This document shows positions 14,958 through 22,449 of a DNA stretch of 30,542 nucleotides, one piece after another (position 1 is the stretch's first letter; each line of letters begins with the position of its first letter). Location: contig CAJUAP010000049.1 in NCBI GenBank assembly GCA_910584435.1, positions 1 to 30,542 on the forward strand, read 5' to 3'. Position numbers and translations under genes: made by a program. This stretch comes from an uncultured Acetatifactor sp. (GTDB taxonomy: Bacteria; Bacillota; Clostridia; Lachnospirales; Lachnospiraceae). The notes beneath the pieces were generated by a model. The model made no database searches. It had not been told where the DNA came from and saw nothing but the letters and a program-made list of their open reading frames with translations.

Positions 14958-16115
14958 ATGCAGCCCAAAGAGGTTAAAAAGAAAAAACTGTGTCCTGTGT
15001 CATCCAAATGCGGAGGATGCCAGTGGATCAACAAAAGTTATGAAGAGCAGCTTCAGGTAAAAAGTACTATATTCCGTAAACTGATGGAACCCTATTGCAG
15101 GCCGGAACATATCATTGCTATGGAGGAACCAGCACATTACCGCAATAAGGTGCATGCGGCATTTGGTGAAGACAGAAGGCATAATGTGATTTCCGGTATC
15201 TATGAGCCAAAAAGCCACCGTATTGTCCCTGTAGACAGATGTCTGATTGAGAACCGGAAGGCGGATGAAATCATTGTCTCCATACGGGGGCTTTTGAAAT
15301 CTTTTAAAATCCGCCCTTATGATGAGGACAGTGGCTATGGATTGCTGCGCCATGTTCTGATCCGCATCGGGCATGTGACGGGACAGATTATGGTGGTTTT
15401 AGTGTTAAGCTCACCCATCATGCCTTCTAAGAATAATTTTGTGAAAGCACTGCGGAAGCTTCATCCTGAGATAACAACCATAGTGGTTAATGTGAATGAA
15501 CGGGATACCAGCATGATTTTAGGGGAAAAAGAACAGGTCATTTATGGCAAAGGCTATATTGAAGACAAATTATGCGGCAAGACATTCAGGATCTCGCCAA
15601 AGTCCTTTTATCAGGTAAATCCTGCACAGACGGAAAAGCTCTATGCCAGGGCATTGGAATATGCAGGGCTTACAGGACAGGAAACGGTGCTGGATGCTTA
15701 CTGCGGAACGGGAACCATCGGCATGATAGCAAGTGATTATGCCGCCCAGGTCATTGGTGTGGAACTGAACCGTGATGCCGTCCGTGATGCCGTGAACAAT
15801 GCGAAACGTAATCAAATTTCAAATATTCAATTCTATCAAAATGATGCGGGAAAATTTCTGCTTGAGATGGCTGAACAGGATAAAAGGCTGGATGTGCTGC
15901 TTATGGATCCTCCAAGGAGCGGCAGCAGCGAAGAATTTCTGAATGCTGCAGCAGGAATCAGGCCAGAGCGTATTGTTTATATATCCTGTAATCCTGAGAC
16001 CCTGGTGAGGGATGTAAAATATCTGGTCAAAAGAGGATATCGGGCAGTGAAAAGCGTTGCAGTGGATATGTTCCCTTTTACGGACAGCATAGAATCGGTT
16101 ACGCTGTTGGTTTGA
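14958..16115 (+). CDS. 23S rRNA (uracil-C5) methyltransferase, RlmCD/RumA family
   Basis: A SAM-dependent RNA methyltransferase of 385 residues with start at ATG 14958. I chose this start because GAGAGG ends seven bases before it; ATG 14925 would add 11 residues but its ribosome site abuts the codon. Near the N-terminus, CPVSSKCGGCQW supplies three iron-sulfur ligands, and a fourth cysteine lies in VPVDRC. The methyltransferase part has the SAM loop DAYCGTGTIG, MDPPRSG, and the nucleophile Cys in YISCNPETLVRD, with the general base Glu near the end (DSIESV). In Firmicutes these enzymes make m5U at positions 747 and/or 1939 of 23S rRNA. The N-terminal TRAM domain of many relatives is absent, so length is on the short side. 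A bidirectional terminator follows. Confidence 0.93.
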   Translation: MQPKEVKKKKLCPVSSKCGGCQWINKSYEEQLQVKSTIFRKLMEPYCRPEHIIAMEEPAHYRNKVHAAFGEDRRHNVISGIYEPKSHRIVPVDRCLIENRKADEIIVSIRGLLKSFKIRPYDEDSGYGLLRHVLIRIGHVTGQIMVVLVLSSPIMPSKNNFVKALRKLHPEITTIVVNVNERDTSMILGEKEQVIYGKGYIEDKLCGKTFRISPKSFYQVNPAQTEKLYARALEYAGLTGQETVLDAYCGTGTIGMIASDYAAQVIGVELNRDAVRDAVNNAKRNQISNIQFYQNDAGKFLLEMAEQDKRLDVLLMDPPRSGSSEEFLNAAAGIRPERIVYISCNPETLVRDVKYLVKRGYRAVKSVAVDMFPFTDSIESVTLLV

Positions 16116-16123
16116 CATGCTTT

Positions 16124-16165
16124 ATTCTTAAAAGAAGGGCAGTGAAAGCCCCTTCTTTTAAGAAT
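16124..16165. terminator. Bidirectional terminator between convergent genes
   Basis: The arms 16124-16140 and 16148-16165 pair along 17 bases with a single bulged C and a 7-base loop. A/T-rich stem ends give T-rich tails on both strands. It starts nine bases after the methyltransferase stop codon and includes the stop codon of the minus-strand HD protein, so it serves both. Confidence 0.85.
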
Positions 16166-18020
16166 GCTCTGTGTGTGTAGAATGTTTTTCTTCCAGATAT
16201 AACTGCCGGTATGCGTCTCTCTGGCCGTCTGCAAGAGCCTGTCTGATGTGCTCCGTCACTTCTTTGTCACGGAGTCTGGCGGTTAAAAGAGGTGAGAATC
16301 TCCGGCCTTCCAGGGTGATGGCTTCTTCGATGGCTTCTTCGAATGTTTTTTTCACGCCTGTGTACAGGTGCCGGATGCCGGTCACATTTTCTATCCAGTC
16401 TACGAGGCCGATGATGTCCACCAGCTGTCTGTCAGAATGTTCCAAGCGCTTGTAGGTGTCAGGATAACCATGGGAACCGTCATACCAGCTGTGATGTCCC
16501 AGTGCGGCATTGGCATAGGACTGTGTGGATGGCCTGGGGGTCAGAAATGATTCCCCGGCAATTGTGTGCAGATGAGCCAGTTCATATTCTTCTTCCAGCC
16601 ATTGCCTTGCTGTCTGAGCGTATAAGTCAATAAAGCTTAACTTGCCCACATCGTGATAGAGGCCGCAATGCATGGCGTCATCTGTAATTCTCCGCCGTTT
16701 TTCCTCCGGGTTCTGTATGGTCTTGATATGTTCCATATCATCAAAATATGCCGGATCTTCTGATATGATGATTTGACTGAACAGGGCTGCAGCGTTACCG
16801 ACCATATAAGAGTGCACATAAGTCTCCGGCGTAAAGCGCACCATTAGTTTTTTCAGGAAATCCCCATAGGAAATGCTGTTTTCAGTTTCCACAAATGTAT
16901 GTGCCAATTGTCTGAGGTATAGAAATAAAGTATCATTTTCGGAGGTCTCAGGAAAGGCATCCATATAGTCTAAAATTTTCTGGTAGAGAGATGCAATATA
17001 TTCCTTCCGTTCCGGAATACGTTCCGGGTACTGCTGCAGAAACTGGCAGTAAAATGCAGGAAGGGAAATAAGAGCATACATATTGTCTGCGGAGAAATCG
17101 GAGAGAGAAGCACTGTCCATCAGATGCTCTATCCTGGACAGTAATTCCTGCAGATTGCTCAGTCCGCAATAATATTCAATGGCATAGTAATTAAAGGAAG
17201 GACGTACAGGCAGTATTTCGTTCTTCTGTGATGCCTCTATGAGCCGGCGCTGGTATACAAGGTAGACAGATTCCATGACATCTGCAATGTCTTCGGGAGT
17301 CATGGGGGCTGTCTTGCTGTAAGAGATGCTGGCGGCCATTTGCTGGTGGGTCATATAGATGTATCTGTCCCATGGAAGCTCCGGCGTCTTATCCTGATAA
17401 TCCTTATCCTGCAGAATCTGTAAAGTCTGCTTTACCAAATGGATTTTTTCGCTGGGGTTTTTAAATTGTCCCAAAGCAATGTTAGCACGGGAACGCAGGA
17501 TATAACCTCTGGTTTCTGTATCTTCTATTTCATTATAGTATTTTAAATATGCGGCAGCCTCCATGAAACACAGTCTCATGGAAGAAATGTAATTTTCAAT
17601 CAGGGAAAATTCCAGTCCCATGACCTTGTTGCATTGATTATGGCGTCCGATGCCAAGCCAGTACAGTTCCCGGATAATGCCGTATTGATCTTTTCTCAGT
17701 CTGGCCAGATTCAATAATGCCTGATGAATCAGACAGAACAAACCGGAATCGGATGCGGACTGGCCGTTTAAAAGTTTACCGGCAAATTCCTGCAATTCCT
17801 GCAGAAGTTCCGGCGCTGCCTCCAGAAGATGATCTAATTGTGGAAACAATTGTTCCCGCAATAGTTTCATGTTGTAATTTATCTTCTGCTCCAATTGTTC
17901 TCTGGACTGCAGTAATTCTGTTTCAAATGCATCGAAGGTGAGGCTGCCTGCCTTTTTCCGAGCTGTAAGACCGGCAATTTCCTTCATATTTGCTATATAT
18001 TCTTCCTGATATGGCTGCAT
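16158..18020 (-). CDS. HD-GYP-like metal-dependent phosphohydrolase with long helical N-terminal region
   Basis: A 620-residue protein. Residues 1-380 are almost all helical, with paired-helix spacing reminiscent of TPR-like repeats, and have no membrane segment. Residues about 390-600 carry an HD domain: His in YVHSYMVGNAAALF, the metal pair His456-Asp457 (YHDVGK), His in ELAHLHTIAGE, and His509-His510 followed by a DGxxGYP-type segment (D514, G515, G518, Y519, P520). In HD-GYP phosphodiesterases, which cleave cyclic di-GMP, the signature is HHExxDGxGYP; here the Glu is Ser and an extra residue splits the motif, so substrate and activity are uncertain. It lies 73 bases after the hybrid kinase gene on the same strand and is probably co-transcribed as its output or modulator. 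Confidence 0.82.
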   Translation of the reverse strand: MQPYQEEYIANMKEIAGLTARKKAGSLTFDAFETELLQSREQLEQKINYNMKLLREQLFPQLDHLLEAAPELLQELQEFAGKLLNGQSASDSGLFCLIHQALLNLARLRKDQYGIIRELYWLGIGRHNQCNKVMGLEFSLIENYISSMRLCFMEAAAYLKYYNEIEDTETRGYILRSRANIALGQFKNPSEKIHLVKQTLQILQDKDYQDKTPELPWDRYIYMTHQQMAASISYSKTAPMTPEDIADVMESVYLVYQRRLIEASQKNEILPVRPSFNYYAIEYYCGLSNLQELLSRIEHLMDSASLSDFSADNMYALISLPAFYCQFLQQYPERIPERKEYIASLYQKILDYMDAFPETSENDTLFLYLRQLAHTFVETENSISYGDFLKKLMVRFTPETYVHSYMVGNAAALFSQIIISEDPAYFDDMEHIKTIQNPEEKRRRITDDAMHCGLYHDVGKLSFIDLYAQTARQWLEEEYELAHLHTIAGESFLTPRPSTQSYANAALGHHSWYDGSHGYPDTYKRLEHSDRQLVDIIGLVDWIENVTGIRHLYTGVKKTFEEAIEEAITLEGRRFSPLLTARLRDKEVTEHIRQALADGQRDAYRQLYLEEKHSTHTEHS

Positions 18021-18093
18021 TGCTTTTTACCGCCTTTTCTGGGGAAAAGTAATTTCTAATTCATGGTTCGGCTTTTGGCTGGTGTATGAATTG

Positions 18094-20007
18094 TCAGGTA
18101 AGCTGTCTGTATAAAATCTCCTGCAGACAGTCGGGATCTACAGGTTTGGAGATATGTTCATTCATTCCGGCTTCTCTGGCAAGCCGGACATCCTCGACAA
18201 AGGCATTGGCAGTCATGGCCACGATCCAGACTTTGGCGGCATCGGCCCTGTCTAACTGCCGGATTTGTTCTGCAGCCTCGTAGCCGTTCATGACAGGCAT
18301 CTGAATATCCATAAAAATCAGATCATAATACCCTTCCGGAGAGTCCTGGAATTTCTTCACTGCATCGGCGCCATTGTCAGCCACCTCTACCTGAATACCG
18401 GTTACAGATAGTAATTCTATGACAATTTCCTGGTTTAGTTCAATATCTTCCACCAGAAGCAGCCGATAGCTGCCAAGATCCCTGCTGCGGTTCCTGCAGC
18501 TGCCATCATCATTGCGGCTGCTGTGTGTCAGATCGGCTAAAGTGCTCAGGAGCTTGCTTTTGAACAGAGGGCAGGGCACAAATGCACTGACGCCGGCCTT
18601 GGTGGCACGATATTCCAACTGAGCCCAATCTTCTTCCGACACCAGGAGAATGGGGAATTCCCGGCCGGTCAGCTGGCGTATATGGGCGGCCAGATCCAGG
18701 ACGGGCATATCGTCAAGCATCTGGCCCAGAAGCATGGCACAGGGCATACGGTTTTCGTATTGCGCCTCTGTCAGCCAGGTGACTGCTTTCAGGCCGGACT
18801 CCATATGTATGGGGAGTAAACCGCCGTCCTGCAGATAGGCTGCCATCAGTTCCGTCTGGGGTGTTCTGCTGGCTGCGATTAATACGGATGCATTATGGGG
18901 CAGTGCGGAAGGCTTCTGATTCCGTGGCGCTATGGAAAAGGGAAGTTCCACAGTAAAACAGCTTCCGATGCCCTCTTCACTTTTTACGGTAATTTCCCCC
19001 TGCATCCGGTCTACCAGATTCTTCACAATGGACATGCCAAGGCCGGTGCCTTCGATTTTACTGGTAGCGGCATTCTGCACTCTTTCAAAGGGCACAAAAA
19101 TTTTCTGCAGGAATTCCCGGCTCATGCCCATTCCATTGTCTTCACACTGGAAATTCAGCCATACTCTGTCACCTGCCTGTGAATTCTGATTGGATTGACC
19201 GGCAGATTGTTCCGCAGTGGAGCCAGGTGCAGATTTTTGAGTAAACCGCACATGGATTTCACCATCCGTCTGTGTATATTTTACAGCGTTTCCTATGATA
19301 TTCACAAGAATCTGCCGCAGACGAAGAGGGTCGCCCAGAAGACATTCCTCATGTATCAACCCGATTTCTATCTGAAGATTCTGATTCTTCTGGGCGGCTT
19401 GAGGACGAACGATCACTGAGACATCATGAATCAGGTCGGCAAGTGAGAATTCTTCTTTGCTCAGGGTCATGCGATCGCTGTCTATTCTTGACATATCCAG
19501 TACATCATTCACCAGGCTCATCAGATGGGAAGAGGCAGTACGGATTTTATTCAGACAGTCCTGAACTCGTGATTTCTCATCAATATGGGATAAACCTATG
19601 GATGCCATACCCACAATTGCATTCATGGGCGTCCGGATGTCATGGGACATATTGGACAGAAAACGGCTTTTGGCTTTATTGGTTTCTTCTGCCTCCAGCA
19701 GAGAAGCTTTTAAAACGGCATTCTCATGGATTAATTCCCTGCTGTCCGGTTCCGGTACAGTGTCAGTGTTATTATCCGGCGGCGCTTGAGTGTTCAGTAC
19801 CCATAGTTTGTGATTAGAATCAAGTGATACCTGTGCGGCAGTCAAATGCTTTATTACCTGCGCGGGGTCTGCAGTCAGCAATGTGCCGGGGGTGAAACCA
19901 GTTATCATACATGCTTCTCTGTCCGCATATAGAATTCGTGTCTGCCCGTTACTGTCTTGTTCTGTCACAAGATATCCAATGCTTTCCTTTCGCTGCTTAC
20001 TTTCCAT
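18094..20007 (-). CDS. Hybrid sensor histidine kinase with two receiver domains, first degenerate
   Basis: A 637-residue soluble hybrid kinase. Residues about 10-70 resemble a short PAS-like domain (RILYADREACMITGFTPGTL); a coiled coil at about 88-115 leads to the HisKA box with His122 (SNMSHDIRTPMNAIVG). The ATPase domain has the N box (LRLRQILVNIIGNAVKYT), DNGMGMS and GTGLGMSIVKNLV. A first receiver-like domain (about 375-490) lacks a normal aspartate pocket. A second, intact receiver (513-637) has Glu520/Asp521, phospho-Asp567 (FMDIQMP) and Lys in SKPVD. No transmembrane helix or DNA-binding output is present, so signal input is cytoplasmic and output must go through a partner. AGAGG lies seven bases before the start. 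The HD protein follows in the same direction. Confidence 0.92.
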   Translation of the reverse strand: MESKQRKESIGYLVTEQDSNGQTRILYADREACMITGFTPGTLLTADPAQVIKHLTAAQVSLDSNHKLWVLNTQAPPDNNTDTVPEPDSRELIHENAVLKASLLEAEETNKAKSRFLSNMSHDIRTPMNAIVGMASIGLSHIDEKSRVQDCLNKIRTASSHLMSLVNDVLDMSRIDSDRMTLSKEEFSLADLIHDVSVIVRPQAAQKNQNLQIEIGLIHEECLLGDPLRLRQILVNIIGNAVKYTQTDGEIHVRFTQKSAPGSTAEQSAGQSNQNSQAGDRVWLNFQCEDNGMGMSREFLQKIFVPFERVQNAATSKIEGTGLGMSIVKNLVDRMQGEITVKSEEGIGSCFTVELPFSIAPRNQKPSALPHNASVLIAASRTPQTELMAAYLQDGGLLPIHMESGLKAVTWLTEAQYENRMPCAMLLGQMLDDMPVLDLAAHIRQLTGREFPILLVSEEDWAQLEYRATKAGVSAFVPCPLFKSKLLSTLADLTHSSRNDDGSCRNRSRDLGSYRLLLVEDIELNQEIVIELLSVTGIQVEVADNGADAVKKFQDSPEGYYDLIFMDIQMPVMNGYEAAEQIRQLDRADAAKVWIVAMTANAFVEDVRLAREAGMNEHISKPVDPDCLQEILYRQLT

Positions 20008-20088
20008 AGTTATACCTCTTGCATCCCTCTTTCACATCCATCCCGAATTTGGCAGTGTCAATTTATAGTTTCCTGTAAATAATAGCAT

Positions 20089-20241
20089 GTCAACATTATC
20101 AATACATGTGATTTAGCACATATGGAATCAGAAGTTGACACAATGAACTTTTGTGTCAACATTATACCATGATTACATGTGCTTCAGCGCATATGGAATC
20201 AGAAGTTGACACAATGCATTTCTGTGTCAACATTATACCAT
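20089..20241. repeat. Tandem repeat (period 66-71 bp) carrying palindromes, upstream of the hybrid kinase
   Basis: Units begin GTCAACATTAT at 20089, 20155 and 20226 (the last partial). Each full unit holds two hairpins. One is ATGTG(C)...(G)CACAT, whose two copies differ by changes that keep pairing. The other is a strong dyad with arms GTTGACACAA and TTGTGTCAAC around a 7-base loop, at 20134-20160 and (9-bp arms) 20205-20231. The dyad contains TTGACA on both strands, and ATTATA next to it gives TATAAT on the minus strand. It ends about 80 bases before the kinase start codon, so it lies in that gene's promoter or leader. Confidence 0.85.
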
Positions 20242-20261
20242 ATTGTAATTGGTATCTGCAA
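20232..20261 (-). promoter_or_regulatory. Candidate distal promoter for the kinase/HD operon
   Basis: On the minus strand TTGCAG (20261-20256) and perfect TATAAT (20237-20232) are 18 bp apart. The second palindrome would start one base downstream of the -10 box, as in a repressor operator. A TTGACA closer to the gene (20093-20088) could be a proximal -35 but has no well-spaced -10. Confidence 0.4.
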
Positions 20262-20289
20262 TCTCATAAAGGAGGTTTCATTCTATATT

Positions 20290-20340
20290 ATGCAGATAAT
20301 GTTTTTATGCAGATAATATTTTTATGCAATTAATATTTTT
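20290..20340 (+). repeat. Three tandem 17-bp AT-rich repeats
   Basis: ATGCAGATAATGTTTTT, ATGCAGATAATATTTTT and ATGCAATTAATATTTTT lie head to tail at 20290-20306, 20307-20323 and 20324-20340. A strong AAAGGAGG (20268-20275) is just upstream, but the ATG after it opens only an 8-codon frame. Confidence 0.85.
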
Positions 20341-20348
20341 ATGGCTGC

Positions 20349-20459
20349 ATGAATTATGATACAATGGCTTCCACAGGGTGTAAGCCCGGCACAAATGGCA
20401 TGGAGGAACAGTTACCGATTTTGTGCAATCTAGTACAGCGAACAATAAATAACTCATAG
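20349..20459 (+). CDS. Possible small protein or gene fragment (36 aa)
   Basis: An open frame from ATG 20349 to TAG 20457-20459 begins MNYDTMASTGCKPGTNGMEE and continues QLPILCNLVQ. It has a protein-like composition and includes two cysteines. No Shine-Dalgarno sequence precedes ATG 20349 or ATG 20364; internal ATG 20400 overlaps GGAGG without room. The stop codon lies inside the left arm of the palindromic element at 20430-20540, so the frame could be a truncated gene end. I do not recognise it with confidence. Confidence 0.25.
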   Translation: MNYDTMASTGCKPGTNGMEEQLPILCNLVQRTINNS

Positions 20460-20540
20460 TTTTATGACTACGCTATTTTCTGATTGTTCGTCAATAGAGC
20501 AATATAAATACTATGAGTTGTTTTGTGAATGATGTACTAG
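20430..20540. repeat. 111-bp element with 30-bp imperfect terminal inverted repeats
   Basis: The left arm is CTAGTACA (20430-20437), 13 bases, then AACTCATAG (20451-20459). The right arm is the exact complement with the same 13-base spacing: 20511-20519 and 20533-20540. The inner arms extend to 14 bp with one G-U pair (20447-20460 with 20510-20523). In the loop, ATTGTTCG (20483-20490) also matches CGAACAAT in the left arm (20439-20446), so an alternative crossing stem is possible. The right end supplies the stop codon of the minus-strand SDR. It could be a MITE-like element or a long terminator-like hairpin. Confidence 0.65.
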
Positions 20541-21271
20541 TACCATCCGCCATCCAAAGTAATAATCTGGCCGGTCATATAGGAGGGGGACTGGGATATC
20601 TGATAAATCAGATCAGCGGCTTCTGAAGGCCGGCCGAATCTGTCCGCAGGGATTTCCTCTCTTAGAAGGGCCCGTTCTTCTTCGGACAGACAGGCATTCA
20701 TCTCGGTATCGATTACGCCGCAGGCGATGGCATTGACCTGTATGCTGCTGGGGGCAAGTTCTTTTGCCAGCGCTTTTGTAAAGGCATTCATGCCGCCTTT
20801 AGAAGCAGAGTAGGCGACTTCCATGGAGGCGCCTTGTATCCCCCATACAGAGGAGACATTGATAATACTGCCGCTGTGCTTTTTCAACATAAGAGGGATG
20901 GCGGCCCGGCAGGTGTAAAAGCAGGAATCCAGGTTGACGGCCATGATCCTGTGCCACTGGAGGGCAGTCATGTCCGTCAAAAGCCCCAGGTGGGCTATGC
21001 CTGCATTATTTACCAGCACATCCAAATGATGGATTGATGAGAAAACGCCAATGACATCAGCCTCGTTTCCCATATCGGCCTGAAGGGGCAGACAGGAAAC
21101 GCCATAAGTAGCGTGCAGGGAATCAGCCAGCGCTTTCAGTTCACGGATGGAATTATGGCAGGTAAGTGTCAGATCATAACCATATCTGGCAAATACTTCC
21201 GCGGCTGCTTTTCCGATTCCTCTCGAAGCTCCTGTGATGAGGGCATGTTTTATAGAATTATCTGGTTTCAT
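20537..21271 (-). CDS. Short-chain dehydrogenase/reductase, FabG-like 3-oxoacyl reductase type
   Basis: A 244-residue classical SDR. The cofactor motif TGASRGIG is at residues 13-20, NNAG at 88-91, and the catalytic residues are Ser141, Tyr154 and Lys158 (YSASK). The C-terminus GQIITLDGGWY is the usual family ending. It uses NAD(P)H to reduce a ketone, or the reverse; length and motif set fit beta-ketoacyl-ACP reductase-like enzymes, but isolated SDRs often act on other substrates. The start is supported by an AGGAGTGACAGGAAT-type sequence upstream. It follows the NUDIX gene by 65 bases on the same strand and is probably co-transcribed with it. Its TAG stop lies within the terminal arm of the 111-bp palindromic element. 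Confidence 0.92.
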   Translation of the reverse strand: MKPDNSIKHALITGASRGIGKAAAEVFARYGYDLTLTCHNSIRELKALADSLHATYGVSCLPLQADMGNEADVIGVFSSIHHLDVLVNNAGIAHLGLLTDMTALQWHRIMAVNLDSCFYTCRAAIPLMLKKHSGSIINVSSVWGIQGASMEVAYSASKGGMNAFTKALAKELAPSSIQVNAIACGVIDTEMNACLSEEERALLREEIPADRFGRPSEAADLIYQISQSPSYMTGQIITLDGGWY

Positions 21272-21336
21272 ATTCCTGTCACTCCTGTACTGTTTTGTAT
21301 GTTTCGCCTTATTTCCGCATGGAATAGATGAGTTTG

Positions 21337-21849
21337 CTACAGATTATGTTCTACAAATTCACGTAATCTTTCTCTAAGTCCATCCACAAATTGAGCTGAG
21401 TAGAAGATTTCCTGGAATTCCTGTGGATTCACCCAGCGGAAAGCAATGGTTTCTCCTTTTTGAAGTTTTATGCTCTCTTTGGGAATATCGGTCACATATA
21501 AATATCCTTGATAGATTGTTGTATCCGATACGATATAGTACAGATGCTTCAAGGTATCGTCCGCAGTAATTCCGGTTTCTTCCAGCAGTTCTCTCCTGGC
21601 TCCCTTTCCAGCAGACTCACCTTTGAGTACGGAACCACCGGCACTGCTTTCCCAGAAGCCGGGATAATTTGGTTTATTCAAATCCCGCTGCATGAGAAGA
21701 ATCGTTCCGTCCGTATGCATAACGAAAATTTCTGCTGTCATATGTTTTAATCCGGCCGGGATTTTCTCGCCGCGAATCAAGTCGCATCCGGCTAAGGTGC
21801 CATCTGAATAATAAGCATCCCATAATTCTTCACTTTGTTTATCACCCAT
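21337..21849 (-). CDS. NUDIX hydrolase
   Basis: A 170-residue NUDIX protein with a perfect Nudix box: Gly, five residues, Glu, seven residues, RELLEETGI (within GGSVLKGESAGKGARRELLE). The N-terminal part (ELWDAYYSDGTLAGCDLIRG) and MTAEIFVMHTDGTILLMQRD resemble the isopentenyl-diphosphate isomerase-like/YfcD branch, which hydrolyses nucleoside or sugar diphosphate derivatives with Mg2+. The start is uncertain: the first in-frame ATG is 21849, but AGAGAGG is 16 bases upstream, and the frame stays open to a TTG at 21921 that would add 24 residues. It precedes the SDR gene in a likely two-gene operon behind a long structured leader. Confidence 0.88.
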   Translation of the reverse strand: MGDKQSEELWDAYYSDGTLAGCDLIRGEKIPAGLKHMTAEIFVMHTDGTILLMQRDLNKPNYPGFWESSAGGSVLKGESAGKGARRELLEETGITADDTLKHLYYIVSDTTIYQGYLYVTDIPKESIKLQKGETIAFRWVNPQEFQEIFYSAQFVDGLRERLREFVEHNL

Positions 21850-21910
21850 AACAGATTCTTCATAACCTCTCTTTTTTATTGTAAAAGTTCCAAACCAGAC
21901 TTGTGAAAAC

Positions 21911-22051
21911 CGCGCAGTCAAAATGAGCTTCCTTGCTCATTTTGCAAGACTGCTGTGCGCCAAACCGCATGCACTTGGCGGTTTGTGTGCATCAACTAAA
22001 CTCCCAGACTTTGATTCATGGTGGTGCAGTCGGCTGCATGGGAGTTTAGTT
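21911..22051 (-). repeat. Cluster of three strong hairpins in the leader of the NUDIX/SDR operon
   Basis: Hairpin 1: CAAAATGAGC (21919-21928) with GCTCATTTTG (21935-21944), extended outward by further paired blocks to about 21911-21960. Hairpin 2: CAAACCGC (21961-21968) with GCGGTTTG (21978-21985). Hairpin 3: AACTAAACTCCCA (21994-22006) with TGGGAGTTTAGTT (22039-22051), a perfect 13-bp stem whose loop contains a further TGCAG/CTGCA hairpin. On the plus strand hairpin 3 is followed by TTTTG and could terminate. On the minus strand all three lie between a good promoter and the NUDIX gene. Confidence 0.85.
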
Positions 22052-22107
22052 TTTGTTCTGCGAAGCAGGTTTATATTCGTATCAATTTCACTTTTCCTGT
22101 CAGTAAT

Positions 22108-22136
22108 ATTATAAGCTATTTCCAGCAGTAATACAA
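22108..22136 (-). promoter_or_regulatory. Promoter for the NUDIX/SDR operon
   Basis: On the minus strand TTGTAT (22136-22131) and perfect TATAAT (22113-22108) are 17 bp apart. The implied transcript starts near 22101 and has a leader of about 250 bases before the NUDIX start, containing the hairpin cluster. Confidence 0.55.
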
Positions 22137-22171
22137 TTGGAAAAAGGCAGTGGCTGAATACCGGGCAAAGG

Positions 22172-22360
22172 GTGCTCATAGACTATAATGAACAGCGCAG
22201 GAAGGGGTTCTTTGGTTTGCCGAAGGTTGAAAAGAACACAGAAAAAGGGGAGTTTCAAAAGGTGCTGAAAAGAGGGATTTATAAAGAACTGCATAAGAGA
22301 AAAATGTTATCAGACCAACAGCTTACGGTGTTACTGAACCAATGTGAGAGACAGGAATAA
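22172..22360 (+). CDS. Small basic protein, possibly a 5'-truncated gene
   Basis: A 62-residue frame from GTG 22172, with charged, protein-like composition. It contains GFFGLPKVEKNTEKGEFQKV followed by a helical LKRGIYKELHKRKMLSDQQL segment similar in style to the short helix-turn-helix tails (SHOCT-like, KLLTDEQL pattern) of small proteins on integrative elements. The start is poor: GCAAAGG abuts the GTG. The frame stays open upstream to 22115 with plausible residues (SNTIGKRQWLNTGQR), so the true 5' end may be missing or use another codon. Function unknown. Confidence 0.45.
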   Translation: MLIDYNEQRRKGFFGLPKVEKNTEKGEFQKVLKRGIYKELHKRKMLSDQQLTVLLNQCERQE

Positions 22361-22449
22361 ATTTATAGTAGTGGTTAAAAAGTGCAGATGAGTTATAACT
22401 TCCGGATATAAGCCGATAAACTGACTGAGACTTCCGCAGGAGGTTAGAG

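Noticed and set aside
20089..20241. CRISPR array
   Set aside because: Only two and a half repeats, with no unique spacers of constant length and no cas genes nearby.
20151..20333. 60-residue plus-strand frame
   Set aside because: It runs through the tandem repeats and palindromes; composition is repeat-driven and no ribosome site precedes it.
20364..20420. Resemblance to a GEMM/c-di-GMP riboswitch (ACAGGG, then GTTACCGA)
   Set aside because: It would have tied in with the HD-GYP-like gene, but the segment is too short, lacks the tetraloop hairpin and the receptor helix, and lies on the strand opposite to the kinase operon.
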